Shown: piece after piece, positions 11,780-22,339 of the stretch | Numbering within the stretch: the stretch's first letter is position 1 | Layout: each line of letters starts with the position of its first letter | DNA from: Gari tellinella | Lineage: Eukaryota > Mollusca > Bivalvia > Cardiida > Psammobiidae | DNA: 64,000 bases | Assembly (NCBI GenBank): GCA_922989275.2 | Contig: OV277861.1 | Location: 26,504,479 to 26,568,478 of the forward strand | Direction: 5' to 3' | Made by a program: the position numbers and the translations under genes | Notes under the pieces: model-generated | What the model saw: the letters and a program-made list of their open reading frames with translations, nothing else | The model's database searches: none | Told to the model about the DNA's origin: nothing

Positions 11780-12545
11780 AGAAACCAATGAATATTTTAA
11801 CCCATTTCCCAATAAATATGCCTGTTAACATCTTAAATGTATTCCTACATTGAAGAAAATAATTCCATTTATACAGTCACACACATTTACTGTAGGAAAT
11901 ATTTTATGTATCCTAGATGTTAGCTTAACCCATTACCCCATAAATATGCCTTTTTACGCCCTTAGTTTATTCTTCCACTGAAGAAAGTAGTTCCATTTTG
12001 TACTATGTATTCCTACATTGAAGAAAATAATTCCATTTTATACAGTCACAAACATTTACTGTATAGGAAATATTTTATGTATCATAGAAGATGGTAGCTT
12101 AACCTATTACTCCATAAATATGCCTTTATACGCCCTTAATTTAATCTTCAACTGAAGAACGTAGTTCCATTTTGTACAATGTATTCCTACATTGAAGAAA
12201 ATAATTCCATTTTATACAGTCACAAACAGTTACTGTAGGAAATATTTTATGTATCCTAGAAGATAGTAGCTTAACCCATTACCCCATAAATATGCCTTTT
12301 TACGCCCTTAATTTATTTTTCCACTGAAGAAAGTAGTTCCATTTTGTACAATGTATTCCAACATTGAAGAAAATAATTCCATTTTATACAGTCACAAACA
12401 TTTACTGTATACATAGAAAATATTATGTATCCTAGAAGATGGTAGCTTAACCCATTACCCCATAAATATGCCTTTTTATGCCCTTAATTTATTCTTCCAC
12501 TGAAGAAAGTAGTTTCATTTTGTACAATCATGCATATGCACATTA
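11780..12545. repeat. Tandem repeat, period about 175 bp
   Basis: Four units share TTGAAGAAAATAATTCCATT, ACAGTCACAAACATTTACTG, GGAAATATTTTATGTATCCT, TTAACCCATTACCCCATAAA and CACTGAAGAAAGTAGTTCC. Each unit itself contains two related halves (GAAGAAAATAATTCCATT and GAAGAAAGTAGTTCCATT). The array has no coding frame. Confidence 0.85.
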
Positions 12546-12595
12546 AGAAATATATTATATATCCTATCAGATTGTAGTTTAACCCATAACCCAAT

Positions 12596-12723
12596 AGCCT
12601 GTTTCTAGTTTTAAAGACAGGTAACCACACAAAGTAGTTTGAAAGTAAGGCAGAATGTTTGTTAAAGTGACCTCTGCTTTACTTTCAACCTGCTTTAACC
12701 TGCTGTAAGCTAAAATCTAGAAA
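12596..12723. repeat. P2 hairpin with flanks
   Basis: The hairpin arms are GTAGTTTGAAAGTAAGGCAG and CTGCTTTACTTTCAACCTGC. The outer flanks AGCCTGTTTCTAGTTTTAAAG and CTAAAATCTAGAAAATA are partly complementary. The same outer flanks occur at 39180-39320, so the module here is about 125 bp. Confidence 0.7.
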
Positions 12724-12734
12724 ATATCACTAAA

Positions 12735-13150
12735 ACTTGACAACTATTAGAAAAGAATTAAAGTTGATGTGTATATCAAATGACTTTAGGTTTGATGGTT
12801 GAGTGTTGAAAAGGGAGGGGGAGGGGGGTCCAATTCTTACGCCATCAAATTTGGAACCCCCCCCCCCCCCCCTTCTCCAACCAAATAATTTGCAGGGCAC
12901 AGTAACTTCAGGTAAGGAGTAAAACATTACTTAAACAAAACAACTAATGGAAAAGAATTAAAGTTGATGTGAATATCAAATGACTTATGCATGCATGGTT
13001 GGGTGTTGACATGGGAGGGGGTCAAATTTTAACGCCATCAAATTTGGACCCCCCTCTCCAACTGAAATAATTTGCAGGGAATAGTAACCTCAGGATAGGA
13101 GTAAAGCATTACTTAAACAAAACAACTAATGGAAATCCCAGCACCTACCT
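12735..13150. repeat. Tandem duplication of about 200 bp with a poly-C tract
   Basis: Two copies begin AAAGAATTAAAGTTGATGTG at about 12750 and 12954. Both contain an (A)GGGAGGGGG run followed by CGCCATCAAATTTGGA and a C run. The C run is about 19 bases in the first copy and about 6 in the second. Each copy is therefore an imperfect G-run/C-run inverted repeat that can fold back. Confidence 0.8.
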
Positions 13151-13174
13151 CATACATGTACCACTATTCTACTT

Positions 13175-13550
13175 AAGTGCTGATAGCTCAGTCGGTAGTG
13201 TGGTTGACTAACAATCAAAAGATCATAGGTTCGAGTCTCATTCGAATCAAAACTTTTCTTTCCTTTTTTCTTTATTTTTTTTTTTAAAAAAGTCCAATTG
13301 TATTGACTTGTGGGTAAATAACGCAGATAAAGGACATGTTTAGTCTTTGTTGGTCAGAATCATTGTTCGCTATATAGCTTGTCGAATTACGTTTTGGTTC
13401 ATGACTGTCACACACCACTGTCTGGATGCAATGTCGTCTACTTAAAATTGCCGTCTGCTTAAAATTGTCATCTGCTGTTTTTCTCAGAGTTACGTAATGG
13501 ACATTTTGACATAAAAAACTTAATGATGAGTGACAAACAGCTTTATTCAA
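13175..13550 (+). mobile_element. tRNA-like SINE or retroposon
   Basis: A tRNA-like head has ATAGCTCAGTCGGTAG as A-box region and GGTTCGAGTCTCATTCGA as B-box region, followed by a T/A-rich tract. The body then reads TTAGTCTTTGTTGGTCAGAA and GCTATATAG. A second member at about 39953-40180 has the same head (B box GGTTCGAGTCCCATTCGA) and related body. The acceptor stem does not pair, so this is not a functional tRNA gene. Confidence 0.55.
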
Positions 13551-13600
13551 GATCAGACGCCGCGTTACGCGACGTCTGATCTGGAATCAATCTGTTTGCA
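13534..13600. repeat. P1 palindrome, first copy in the window
   Basis: The arms run from CAAACAGCTTTATTC to its near complement ending CTGTTTGCA, with core GATCAGACGCCGCG and CGACGTCTGATC. It is followed by TTCCCTCCGATAACGGCTCC, the flank typical of the CCCTCTCTACAACG-type MITE. No P1 copy is seen between 1 and 13,530. Confidence 0.8.
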
Positions 13601-14029
13601 AAGTTCCCTCCGATAACGGCTCCCTCCAAACAACGCCCACAATGTGTGTCTCCTGTTGGGTGTATCACCTGGTTCCTCTTGTCCGTAGAATTGTGCACCT
13701 TGAAGGCAAGAAGCATGTCCTAGACATGCTCTGTAGATCGTAAGACCAAATCATGCATTGGTTATGTTCCGTACTGCAATCACGCTATTGCAGTCCTCAG
13801 TCATTGTGCACAAACTGGCACGCTCTGCAACACTCCGTGCTGGTACCTCAAACCTTATGACACTACTATAACAGAGCTGGTTAACAAACGACTCGTCTAA
13901 GATGTTACCATTGTTCAATAATCCTAATAATCTTTCAAATGTGTATAAGTCTTGATACCAAAGAACAGGAGCTTCGTATGGATATTTTAGAGATGGAGCA
14001 CTGTATTTTAAACAGGATTGTTGTTGCTA

Positions 14030-15035
14030 ACTACATCACTTAAGTTAACGTACGTGTCTTCACTATAGCTTGTATTAAATGTACATGTTCCGTGGAACCT
14101 TTTTGTTCTTTTATTCTGTTTGTAAAAGACTGGCGTCTTCTTCTGGCGTTTTGGAAGCAGCTTCCCTAAGGTGTGTGTTGTTTAGCTGACGTGGTTAGTT
14201 AAGAAATTAACTGATTTTTTCGGCGTTTAAGCGAAATAAACGACAGAAATGATCGGCAAATTCCATGAATCGCCAATACGATTCATGGAATTTGCCGATC
14301 ATTTTCTGTCGTTGTTAGCAATTCATGGAGTTTGATGGTACTTTTCTGTCGTTTATTAAGCTTAATCACCAAAACAGCTCAGTTCATTTCTTATAATATA
14401 TTTGCTGTAATTTAAATGAACATTTTATTGGTATTCATGTAAGTTTAATCCATATTAGAGGTTGTTAACACGAATAATGTGTACCCTGAAAGGATAAACA
14501 TAACGGCCGTGGCCGGCGTTACTGAAGCAACGCAACAAAATGAATCGCCGAGAGCAGACTATAAGCCCCGCGTCCTCTGCGGAAAGATGTTTACAAGTTC
14601 CGCCCCAAGAGAATTTGCGTTTATAAATATAAAATTAACGTCATTTTGTTCAATGGAATTGAATGGGGCAAATGTAAATATTTCCAGATACCTAATGGAT
14701 CGTGGGTGTCATTGTCATGTTTCTGATTTGTAGCTTAGTCTGTGGTTATGCCTGTTTGTAATCGTCAGCAAACCCATATTGACAAATGTCTGTCTTGAGT
14801 TTATTGTCTGTCTTGAGGACGCGGGGCTTATGAATCTGCTTTCTTAACTAACTACGTCAGATAAACAGCACACACCTTTGGGTAGCTGCTTCAAAAACGC
14901 CAGAAGAAGACGCGAGTCTTTTACAGCAGGATGAACATGAATACTGAGACAAAAAGGTTCCCCACGGAACATGTATTGAATACAAGATATAATGAAGACA
15001 CGTACAAAAACTAAGATGTTGTAATTACCTACAAC
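14030..15035. repeat. Inverted repeat pair of about 190 bp
   Basis: The segment 14035-14215 (ACGTGTCTTCA, ACATGTTCCGTGGAACC, AAAAGACTGGCGTCTTCTTC, GTGTGTGTTGTTTAGCTGAC) recurs inverted at 14835-15030 with about 15-20 percent differences by eye. The space between holds a long hairpin (14201-14392) and unrelated sequence. It looks like the two ends of a decayed fold-back element. Confidence 0.65.
14201..14392. repeat. Long hairpin, family H1 (nested)
   Basis: The outer arms read AAGAAATTAACTGATTTTTT and complementary CAGTTCATTTCTT. The inner arms of about 50 bp (AACGACAGAAATGATCGGCA, ATTCCATGAATCG) fold around 14268-14280. Part of the right arm is repeated (TTCATGGAGTTTGATGGTAC), so it is less regular than its relative at 48973-49129. 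Confidence 0.75.
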
Positions 15036-15099
15036 AATATTATTTAAATTTTTGACGTCGCGCAAGCTAAGGTGGCACAAGGTCAAAAGCGCTTGCCAG

Positions 15100-16300
15100 G
15101 TGGAGCTTGCCAGCTACCTTTGAGACAACTTAAAAGATAAATGCATAATATTATATATTAAACTGTTCATTTTAATTAGGCGTATGCTATGGTATAATTA
15201 CTTTTTTCGTGTAATCGATAAGTAGCGACTTACGAGGATGAAACTGTTGAACTTTACAGAAAAAAACGTCGCGTCGATTACAAAATAACCGCATACGATT
15301 TTGACCGGGAAAGAATGCACGACGATCTAAATGTGACATCATGTAACGTCCCGGGAGGAGAAAGCGTTATTTTTAAAGACGACGTAGAACTGTTGCCTTT
15401 TATCTACTGTTACAATTTGTGAGACGTAAGAAAATGGCGTTTTTCTAACATCATCGCGGCGATGATAAGCTTTTTAAGAATTTATTTTACTTGGAGAGGC
15501 TTGAAATTTAAACCATAAAATTGGGTTTTTCTTTTATTGCCGCAGACTGAAGCATGTATTTTTTGCGTATTAACTTTATATAAAATCACTGAAAACGTGT
15601 GTGGAAGAAAATGTCACACTTTTTAAAATTAAACGTTTTTATTCGTAATACAAATATTAACAGTGGTTAAAATGCATGACAGACGTAAATTATTTATTAA
15701 AAAATAAACTGACATAATTGGGTTTTTCCCTTGTTTAAGCACTGTGAATTTAAAGTCAATCGAATAACAGGTACTTTTTAAATCGAGGATTATCTGTGTG
15801 GAGGAAAATGTCACGCCTACTCGTTTTGACGTTTATAACGTCAGGGGCATTTTTAGTATAATTATGTTGTTTCCAGGCGTCTGAGATGGCCGTCTTAATA
15901 AAGTTAGACTGCGCAAACCGTGTTGTGATAAATGGGGTTCAGAATTCCAACCCGGTCATATAACGTTATAGATCTACATGGGAATTATTTACAAGCTCAG
16001 GCCAATAACTTGTTTCACCAAAGCTCGGTTATTTTTTAAAGCAACTGTTCCCGCAAAAAGCGTCATATATATTTGTAATGAAATAGACGTGTCAAACGGC
16101 ATCATTCAGATATCAGACTCTATAATTATATAGGCGAATTCTAAAATCTCTGTCTAAATCCATTAATTCATAGCCTGATTTTACCATTGACGATAGGATA
16201 TCTCTTAGCTCTTTCCTCCCTAAAACTTAAAATGGACAATTACAGTTTCCATTTTAGTCAAGTCCATTTCTGACTTTTAAGGGTTGTTTTTGCCTTTGTT
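15100..16300. other. Non-coding stretch, no feature recognised
   Basis: AT-rich sequence with short open frames on both strands and no family similarity that I can see. AGGAAAATGTCACAC-type segments at about 15605 and 15805 hint at an old internal duplication. Confidence 0.45.
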
Positions 16301-16310
16301 TGGAATTATG

Positions 16311-16379
16311 ACAAACAGTGAAGACCCTGATCACAGGGCTCCTTTCGGAGCCCTCTGATCTGGGTCTTCACTGTTTGCA
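16311..16379. repeat. P1 palindrome with exchanged arms
   Basis: The tips keep ACAAACAG and CTGTTTGC, but the arms read TGAAGACCCTGATCACAGGG with the complement CCCTCTGATCTGGGTCTTCA around CTCCTTTCGGAG. The usual GACGCCGCG core is replaced, yet pairing is almost complete. The copy at 38037-38103 is similar. Confidence 0.8.
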
Positions 16380-16451
16380 TAGGACATGTGTACTATTCAC
16401 ATGTACACTGTTTGAAAAGCACGCCTATATGCGGGACTAGGCCTCAAAGGG

Positions 16452-16526
16452 TTAAAACAGATTGAAAGTATTTAGCAAGATGCACATTAAGGCGCTTTCC
16501 GCTTTATTTACATCCTGCTTTAAGCT
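16452..16526. repeat. P2 hairpin, degenerate
   Basis: The arms AAACAGATTGAAAGTA and ATTTACATCCTGCTTTAAGC flank a GCACATTAAGGCGC centre. Pairing is weaker than in the other copies. Confidence 0.6.
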
Positions 16527-17399
16527 TCTATGATATGTCCAAGTCCAAATGTCAATAAGAGTTTGAGCTGAATCTGAATCTGTTTTCAAGCATTTGGAAA
16601 CTCGGTTTTCAAAAGCTCAAATCTGAAAAAACAAATACTTGAGAGTTGAGAACGATCTCAGACTCAACTCAAACTCTTTATCACCTTGGACCCAGGTCTA
16701 ATGCAGCAGTTTTTTATCCTTCAGATTCACATTTAACGTGATGCAGAATGTTTAGTTATTTGTGTGTATTTAGTACTGTAATGAATCATATGCCGTATGT
16801 GTTTTCATTTATTATATGCTGAAAGTAAATTATAACAGAAACAGTGCTATTTATATACATAAACGTGTAATCTGTCATGCGACTGTACATATTTGACGTA
16901 GAACCCCTCTTTAATTGACACAATTTGACGTTACGTCGTTGTGCCACCTTAGCTTGCGCGGCGTCACTGTAGTGATCCATCCCATCAACGGCCCTCTGAA
17001 CAACGATTCCATCCGAACAACAACGCTAGCGACTTTCCCCCTAACAACATCGGCTGCTCAAAATTGTCGGCTGCTATTTTTCTCATAGTCACATTTTGGA
17101 CATTTTTACAGAAAAAAGACAAAATGACGAGTAACACACGTGAATGTGAATGCTGAATATAAAAGGACGATGATTTGGTGGTGACTGTATTAGTCAGGTA
17201 ACAACGTCATAAAAACAATGAAATGACCAAGCAAAGTGGAGATTTGTTGCAGTCGACAGAATATTGCAAACGGCAATGACGTAGCAATGACGTAGCATGC
17301 CCAACTATCTACAATGAAACCCAATGGGAGACACAGATTATGTATGCTGTTCAGAGGGAGTTGTTTTAGGAAGGGAAATTAAGACTTGGTTTATATTTG

Positions 17400-17467
17400 C
17401 AAACAGCTAAATAATCAAGATAAGACGCCGCGTGAAGCGGCGTCTGATCTGGATTCAAGCTGTTTGT
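17400..17467. repeat. P1 palindrome
   Basis: The core AAGACGCCGCGTGAAGCGGCGTCTGATC is flanked by AACAGCTAAATAATC and GGATTCAAGCTGTTTG, so the outer left arm has decayed. Upstream (17000-17150) lies the AACAACG/AAATTGTCGGCTGCT flank of the third MITE family. Confidence 0.75.
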
Positions 17468-18879
17468 TACTCGTCATAATATTTCTTCTGCCAAATTGTC
17501 AAATTATATGTAACTTTAAGAAAAACGGCAGACGACAAATTTGAACAGATGATAGGTCTACCGTAGCTGCCGCAAAAAAATACAGAATCTGTTTAATATA
17601 TACATATCTTCGACATTCCGCTTTTCCTGGCCTATCATATTGTTTCGGTCAAAATCAGTGAGTTATATTCTCTCTTATCATTTCATCAACCGAAGTCCTT
17701 CGTCGTAAAATAAAATGGAAGGTGTTGACTGAAGAGGTGCGCTTCTGGTGGCTCCAAAAGCAGTGTGAGAAATTCCAAAAGGTTAATTGGTTGTTGAAAG
17801 ATATTTTTGAACGTCGATGGTTTAAGTACCTACTATACATGTATTTAGGAAGTCAGATTAGGGTGAAGGCCATTCATGCTCCTGAATGAGATCGTCACTC
17901 CACTCCCAAATATTTACATTCACCCAATTCAATTGCATTGGACAAAGTGACGTTCAAATTGTATAAACGCTATTTCTCTAGGGGCGGGAATTGTGTATAC
18001 AATTCCGCAGAGGAGACGGGGCTTATTGGTCTGCTATCCGCGAATCATTTTGTTGCGTTGCTTCAGTAGTGCCGTTTCGGTTATTCCTTTCAAGGTACAC
18101 ATTATTCGTATTAACAACCTCTAATATGGATAACACATACATGCATCATGTCCAAAAATGCAGGACATATTTACATAGTTGTATTCCTTGATCTGTCTTG
18201 ATCGTGATACGTAAACCATTATCTCCCTTTGTCCGCGAGATCAATTATCGATTCGTTAGGCATACTATCGGGCACCGCTTGCTCATCTTTAGCCTTGATA
18301 AGAAATCACGAATGCTTCGTTATCGCTCGGCTGTCTCCGGAACACTGCTTCCGAAGTATTTCTTGTTCTCAGCGGGGTCTCGTGTACATGTATCAATGAT
18401 CAATAAGTTATCACCAAACATTCGCGTTTTACAACTATTATACCCCGATCAGCATTATCGATTGAATCGATCAAACGGTGGTATGAATTATGATCAATTG
18501 ATCAGACTAAGTAGTGTGTCCATACCGTGATACGTCAAGTTGCAAATTGTTTACCAATTTATTAAATCAAAATATCCGGTACTCTGAAAGCATGTGTAAT
18601 ATCTGTTTGAAATTATATATGTTTGTATTTTACGGGTGCAGGTATTTGTGTATGAGGGTATACACATATCCGCTTACGTATATATACACATCGGTTTGTA
18701 TGTGGCCGTATATGTGTGTTCATACAAATGGGAGAATATATAGAAATGTTTGTGTGTATATGTATGGCGAATAATAGATGTTATATTGTTTCACTGTTTA
18801 CAATCATGTTATATTATGAACTTTGTATGAAAACTAAATGAATGTTTGAAAACATATAAGTAGTAGTTAACTCTCAGAA

Positions 18880-19213
18880 AAACAAGAAGAAGAAGAAACA
18901 GAAGAAATCAGTTTAAAGAAAAAGGCAAAATTAGTTAATCCCCCCTGTAAAGTGGACCTAAAACAATTTTTTTTAAAAAAATTTTATAAATAATATAACG
19001 AAGAAATCTTTTCCCCAACTATTTTCAACTTTTTTCATTTTTACTATTTCCGTGTTTTGGATCTTTTCATACCTCATCATAATTATACAACCTAGCCTGA
19101 TAACCATGTTGATCACTTATATTGTGTATGTGTGAACTGTATCAACCTCTTGTTTCGTACTTTGTATGACTGAGTGAATAAAGTTCTGTTCTGTTCTGTT
19201 CTGTTCTGTTCTA
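18880..19213 (+). mobile_element. Probable retroposon 3' tail with (TTCTG)n
   Basis: A region of low complexity ends GAGTGAATAAAGTTCTG and then about five TTCTG repeats (19183-19212). An AATAAA followed by a short tandem tail is typical of non-LTR retroposon 3' ends. No coding part of such an element is present upstream, so this would be a heavily 5'-truncated copy. Confidence 0.4.
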
Positions 19214-20000
19214 GGTTCCTTTAAGCCCCCCCCCCCTATATATATATGGCATTTATTTATCACACATGGACACCAGCCCCAATCAACACACAGCGGGAAT
19301 CAGATGAGTGAGATCACTGCCCTTGAACGATTACGGTGAATTACGGAAACATTCGATTATGGGTTGGGGAAAAATGACTAAGTCCGATTTCAGCATCACG
19401 ACATTTGTCAATATTCAAATTAAATTGGAAGCAAAAAGACTTTATTTAAATTCAAAGCAAAAGAGATTTTATAACTGTTTTGAAAACATTCTTTCACCTC
19501 ATAACTGCTAAAAAATTCGCAGATATTAAAAAGGATACTTTATTTGCGTTCAAAATCAGCAAACTACACACTTTCATTTTTTTACTATATGTTTAATGAC
19601 AGACAGATAAATAGTTTATTAAAGTGTCATATGTTAATAATTACAATAATTCCAAAGGTATATGTTTAATGTGTCCGACACCAACCATTTTCAAATCAAA
19701 ATGGAAGCAAAAAGTCGTTAAAATAGAAAATTAAAATTTACATCATGCGAAACAGAAGAAAATAAAGTATATTGCTATAACTGCTAAAATATTGACAAAT
19801 ATATGCAACACCTTAAAATATGACTTTGAAAATTATTCCCCAGTATATTCTATATATGACAGTCAGGCCAGAAATTTATCCATATCGATTTTATCGGGCT
19901 TTTTGCAAGGGGGACAACCTACTTGATTAAGCCAGTCAAAATGGACTGAAAGTTGGGTATGATGGAAGAATCCACTGGGCGATGGGTTAAAACAACTAGT
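19214..20000. other. Non-coding stretch, no feature recognised
   Basis: AT-rich sequence starting with a short C run and a TATATATA run. Two imperfect segments (TCAAATTAAATTGGAAGCAA at about 19415 and TCAAATCAAAATGGAAGCAA at about 19693) suggest an old duplication of about 280 bp. Confidence 0.45.
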
Positions 20001-20007
20001 TCCATTG

Positions 20008-20072
20008 CAAAGAGTTTGGAGCCAGATGAGAGGTCGAGTAGCACGGCGTCTCATCTGGATCCAAACGTGTTA
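20008..20072. repeat. P1 palindrome, degenerate
   Basis: The left arm is AGAGTTTGGAGCCAGATGAG and the right arm is GCGTCTCATCTGGATCCAAAC. The GACGCC part of the left core is lost. Confidence 0.6.
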
Positions 20073-20099
20073 TAGGTATAGTGTATCAGTGCACTCCGT

Positions 20100-20728
20100 A
20101 CAGTCAATTGTTTAATTCTCAACGTTTCATGTTTTTTTTAAGAAAACAAACTTGGGTTCAAGAAAGTATTTCAAATAACATGCTCTACATATTGTTACAA
20201 TTAAATCTATTGCGCAATGTAGGGGGAAATCAAGTTCATAAAATATGTGAAGCATTAAACCTTAACCGATTTGATCGTACAGTGGAGAATGTGTTATTCT
20301 TTCCCAATAAACGCGTTTACGCTAAAACTATTATTTGCAGTGCAAACAGTTTGGAGCCAGATCAGACGCCGGGTAACCCGGCGTCTGATCAGGCTCCAAA
20401 CTGTTTGCCACCAATATGAACATGAAATATCAGAATTGTCCAAAAGTTGATATTTTCTACGTTTTAGCGCTTTGCGTTTGCGTACGTTTGCGTTTAAACG
20501 GGAAAGAATAACAGATTCTCTACTGTACTTGTAAGGCGAATGCGATGTAAATAACAGTCAATTGTTTAATTCTCAACGTTTCATGTTTTTTTAAGAAAAC
20601 AAACTTGGGTTCAAGAAAGTATTTCAAATAACATGCTCTACATATTTTAACAATTAAATCTATTGCGCAATGTAGGGGGAATCAAGTTCATAAAATATGT
20701 GAAGCATTAAACCTTAACCGATTTGAAC
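20100..20728 (+). repeat. Direct duplication of about 178 bp, 450 bp apart
   Basis: The sequence from ACAGTCAATTGTTTAATTCT to AACCTTAACCGATTTGA at 20100-20274 is repeated almost unchanged at 20552-20726. Unit 1 is followed directly by a CAGTGGAGAA-type MITE (20280-20525). A second such MITE follows unit 2 at 20815, so the MITE and its flank seem to have been duplicated together. Confidence 0.85.
20280..20525. mobile_element. MITE family M1 with central P1 palindrome
   Basis: The 246-bp element is bounded by TA on both sides. The left end is CAGTGGAGAATGTGTTATTC and the right end is its near complement GAATAACAGATTCTCTACTG. The sub-terminal AAACGCGTTTACGC and TTTGCGTACGTTTGCG segments are rich in short repeats. 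A near-perfect P1 palindrome (20342-20408, core GACGCCGGGTAACCCGGCGTC) sits in the middle. Confidence 0.88.
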
Positions 20729-20814
20729 GTAACATTGACTTTATACATGCACATGTACTATGCATGTGATTGAACAAATTACTTGCCTTGTTTATGAAAA
20801 GGGGAGAAAATCTA

Positions 20815-21046
20815 CAGTGGAGAATATATCATTCTTTCCAAATAAACGCGTTTACGCCAAAACTATTATTTCCATTGCAAACAGTATTGAGCCCGGTCAG
20901 ACGACGGGTAGCCCGGCGACTGAGCAGGCTCTAAACTGTTTGCCACTCAGAATAAAAGGAATTGTCAGACTTGTCAACAAGTTGTTTTTTCGACATTTAA
21001 TTACATGCATTTGCGTTTCTTTTGCGTTAAAAGGGAAAGAATAGCG
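20815..21046. mobile_element. MITE family M1, degenerate copy
   Basis: The left end CAGTGGAGAATATATCATTC is clear. The right end GGGAAAGAATAGCGTC is decayed. The central P1 palindrome (20877-20943) has mismatches (CAGACGACGGGTAGCCCGGCGACTG). Confidence 0.7.
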
Positions 21047-21576
21047 TCTTTAAAAGGTATTTTACCAATACAATGCTTTATTAAGACTTAACATTAATAT
21101 GATTACATTGTATGTTAATAATAATTGGCACGCTTAGAACCATTACTCTGTTATATTCTGCTAAGGAAAAAAAATACTCTACTCATTAGAAACTAAAACA
21201 AAAAATATCAATTATGTTCTACAACCTTTTAAAACCGTTTCCGCTGATACTTCATCTATAAACTCAACCGAACATTTATAATCTTAACTAATACATTGTC
21301 TAATGACATAAGGTAAATTTCATAAGGAAAGGGTACAAACACATTTCAAACAAATATTATAAAATCATTTTTCTAGCTCTTTCTTGAGCTGCCTTATCTG
21401 GGTCTACACTGTTCGAAAAGCCTCTATACATGTATATACCCTAATAGCAAGGTACGATTTGATTGCATAACTGGTAAACCCAGAAGCATCTTTCGACTAA
21501 TTCAGCTAATTGATACTGTATGCTGTTAATTGTAGGTATATTAACCTTCTGAACACGATTTGCCAATTCGTTACTT

Positions 21577-21632
21577 GCAAACAGTTTGTTCCAAGATGAG
21601 ACGCCGAGTTTCATCTTGGTCCAAACGTTTGG
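21577..21632. repeat. P1 palindrome, shortened
   Basis: The arms GCAAACAGTTTGTTCCAAGATG and CATCTTGGTCCAAACGTTTG surround a short AGACGCCGAGTTT centre. The right core GGCGTCT is deleted. Confidence 0.65.
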
Positions 21633-22339
21633 TTTATGTGTTGGCATCAGTTAGAAGAAATTGCAGATATTAGAGAGCTTCACACTGCTCCTGACGAAAA
21701 CCCGTCAACCATGTTAAGAACGTTATAGGTAATACTAATATTAAAGAATACTAAGCATAGTGTAAGGTATTATACAGTATAGCCATATTATCCAGACCTC
21801 TCAAACTAACTCTCATCCATTGGGTTGGAACAGTAACAGGCGAAAAACATATCGTCGAATGAAAATTCAGCAAAACAATATTTTTCCAGCTTAAGTTGTT
21901 TCTTCTACAGCGTTCCCTCTCTACAACGACGCCTAATGTGAGACACAAATTATGTGCGTTGTTCGGAGGGATTCGTTATAGGGAGGGAAATTAGCATAAA
22001 TTTGCAAACATCGGCGTCTGATCTGGATTCAAGCTTTTTGTCACTCGTCATTTATTTTTTTCTGTCAAAATGTCAATTATGTAACTTTGAGATAAACAGC
22101 AGACGACAATTTTAAGCAGACGATATTGCAGCCATGAAAGCTTTAGATATATATAATCGTCTTGTTTGGGGAACAGCGACAATGGTCGTTGTAAGTGGGA
22201 CGTTGTAGAGAGGGAACACAGTAAATCGTTTTTGTAGGGAGTATATTGATACTTTTGTGGTTTCATAATTCGGTAAGTAGGTTTATTGTATACCCAATAT
22301 TGAGAAGTAAAGTTGTACATTTTGTGCTGGATAGGAACG

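Larger units (their letters stand above)
14455..18130. repeat. Distant inverted repeat of about 130 bp bounding 3.7 kb
   Basis: The segment 14459-14585 (GAGGTTGTTAACACGAATAA, CCTGAAAGGATAAAC, CTGAAGCAACGCAACAAAAT, CCTCTGCGGAA) is found inverted at 18000-18125. A further inverted pair, about 40 bp with GCAAGCTAAGGTGGCACAA, lies at about 15055-15085 and 16935-16965. Between them I see only AT-rich sequence and P1/P2 hairpins. No transposase is visible. Confidence 0.6.

Noticed and set aside
13175..13260. Possible tRNA gene
   Set aside because: A-box and B-box segments are present, but the acceptor stem does not pair and a related body follows in a second copy. It is a tRNA-derived retroposon. 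The same holds for the tRNA-like heads near 1896, 2390, 6290, 49668, 56530, 60490 and 61240.
18198..18774. Overlapping plus-strand frames of 110 and 86 codons
   Set aside because: The first lies in a dispersed repeat also found at 11470-11740, where the frame is not kept. The second is a TATA/CACA-type low-complexity region.
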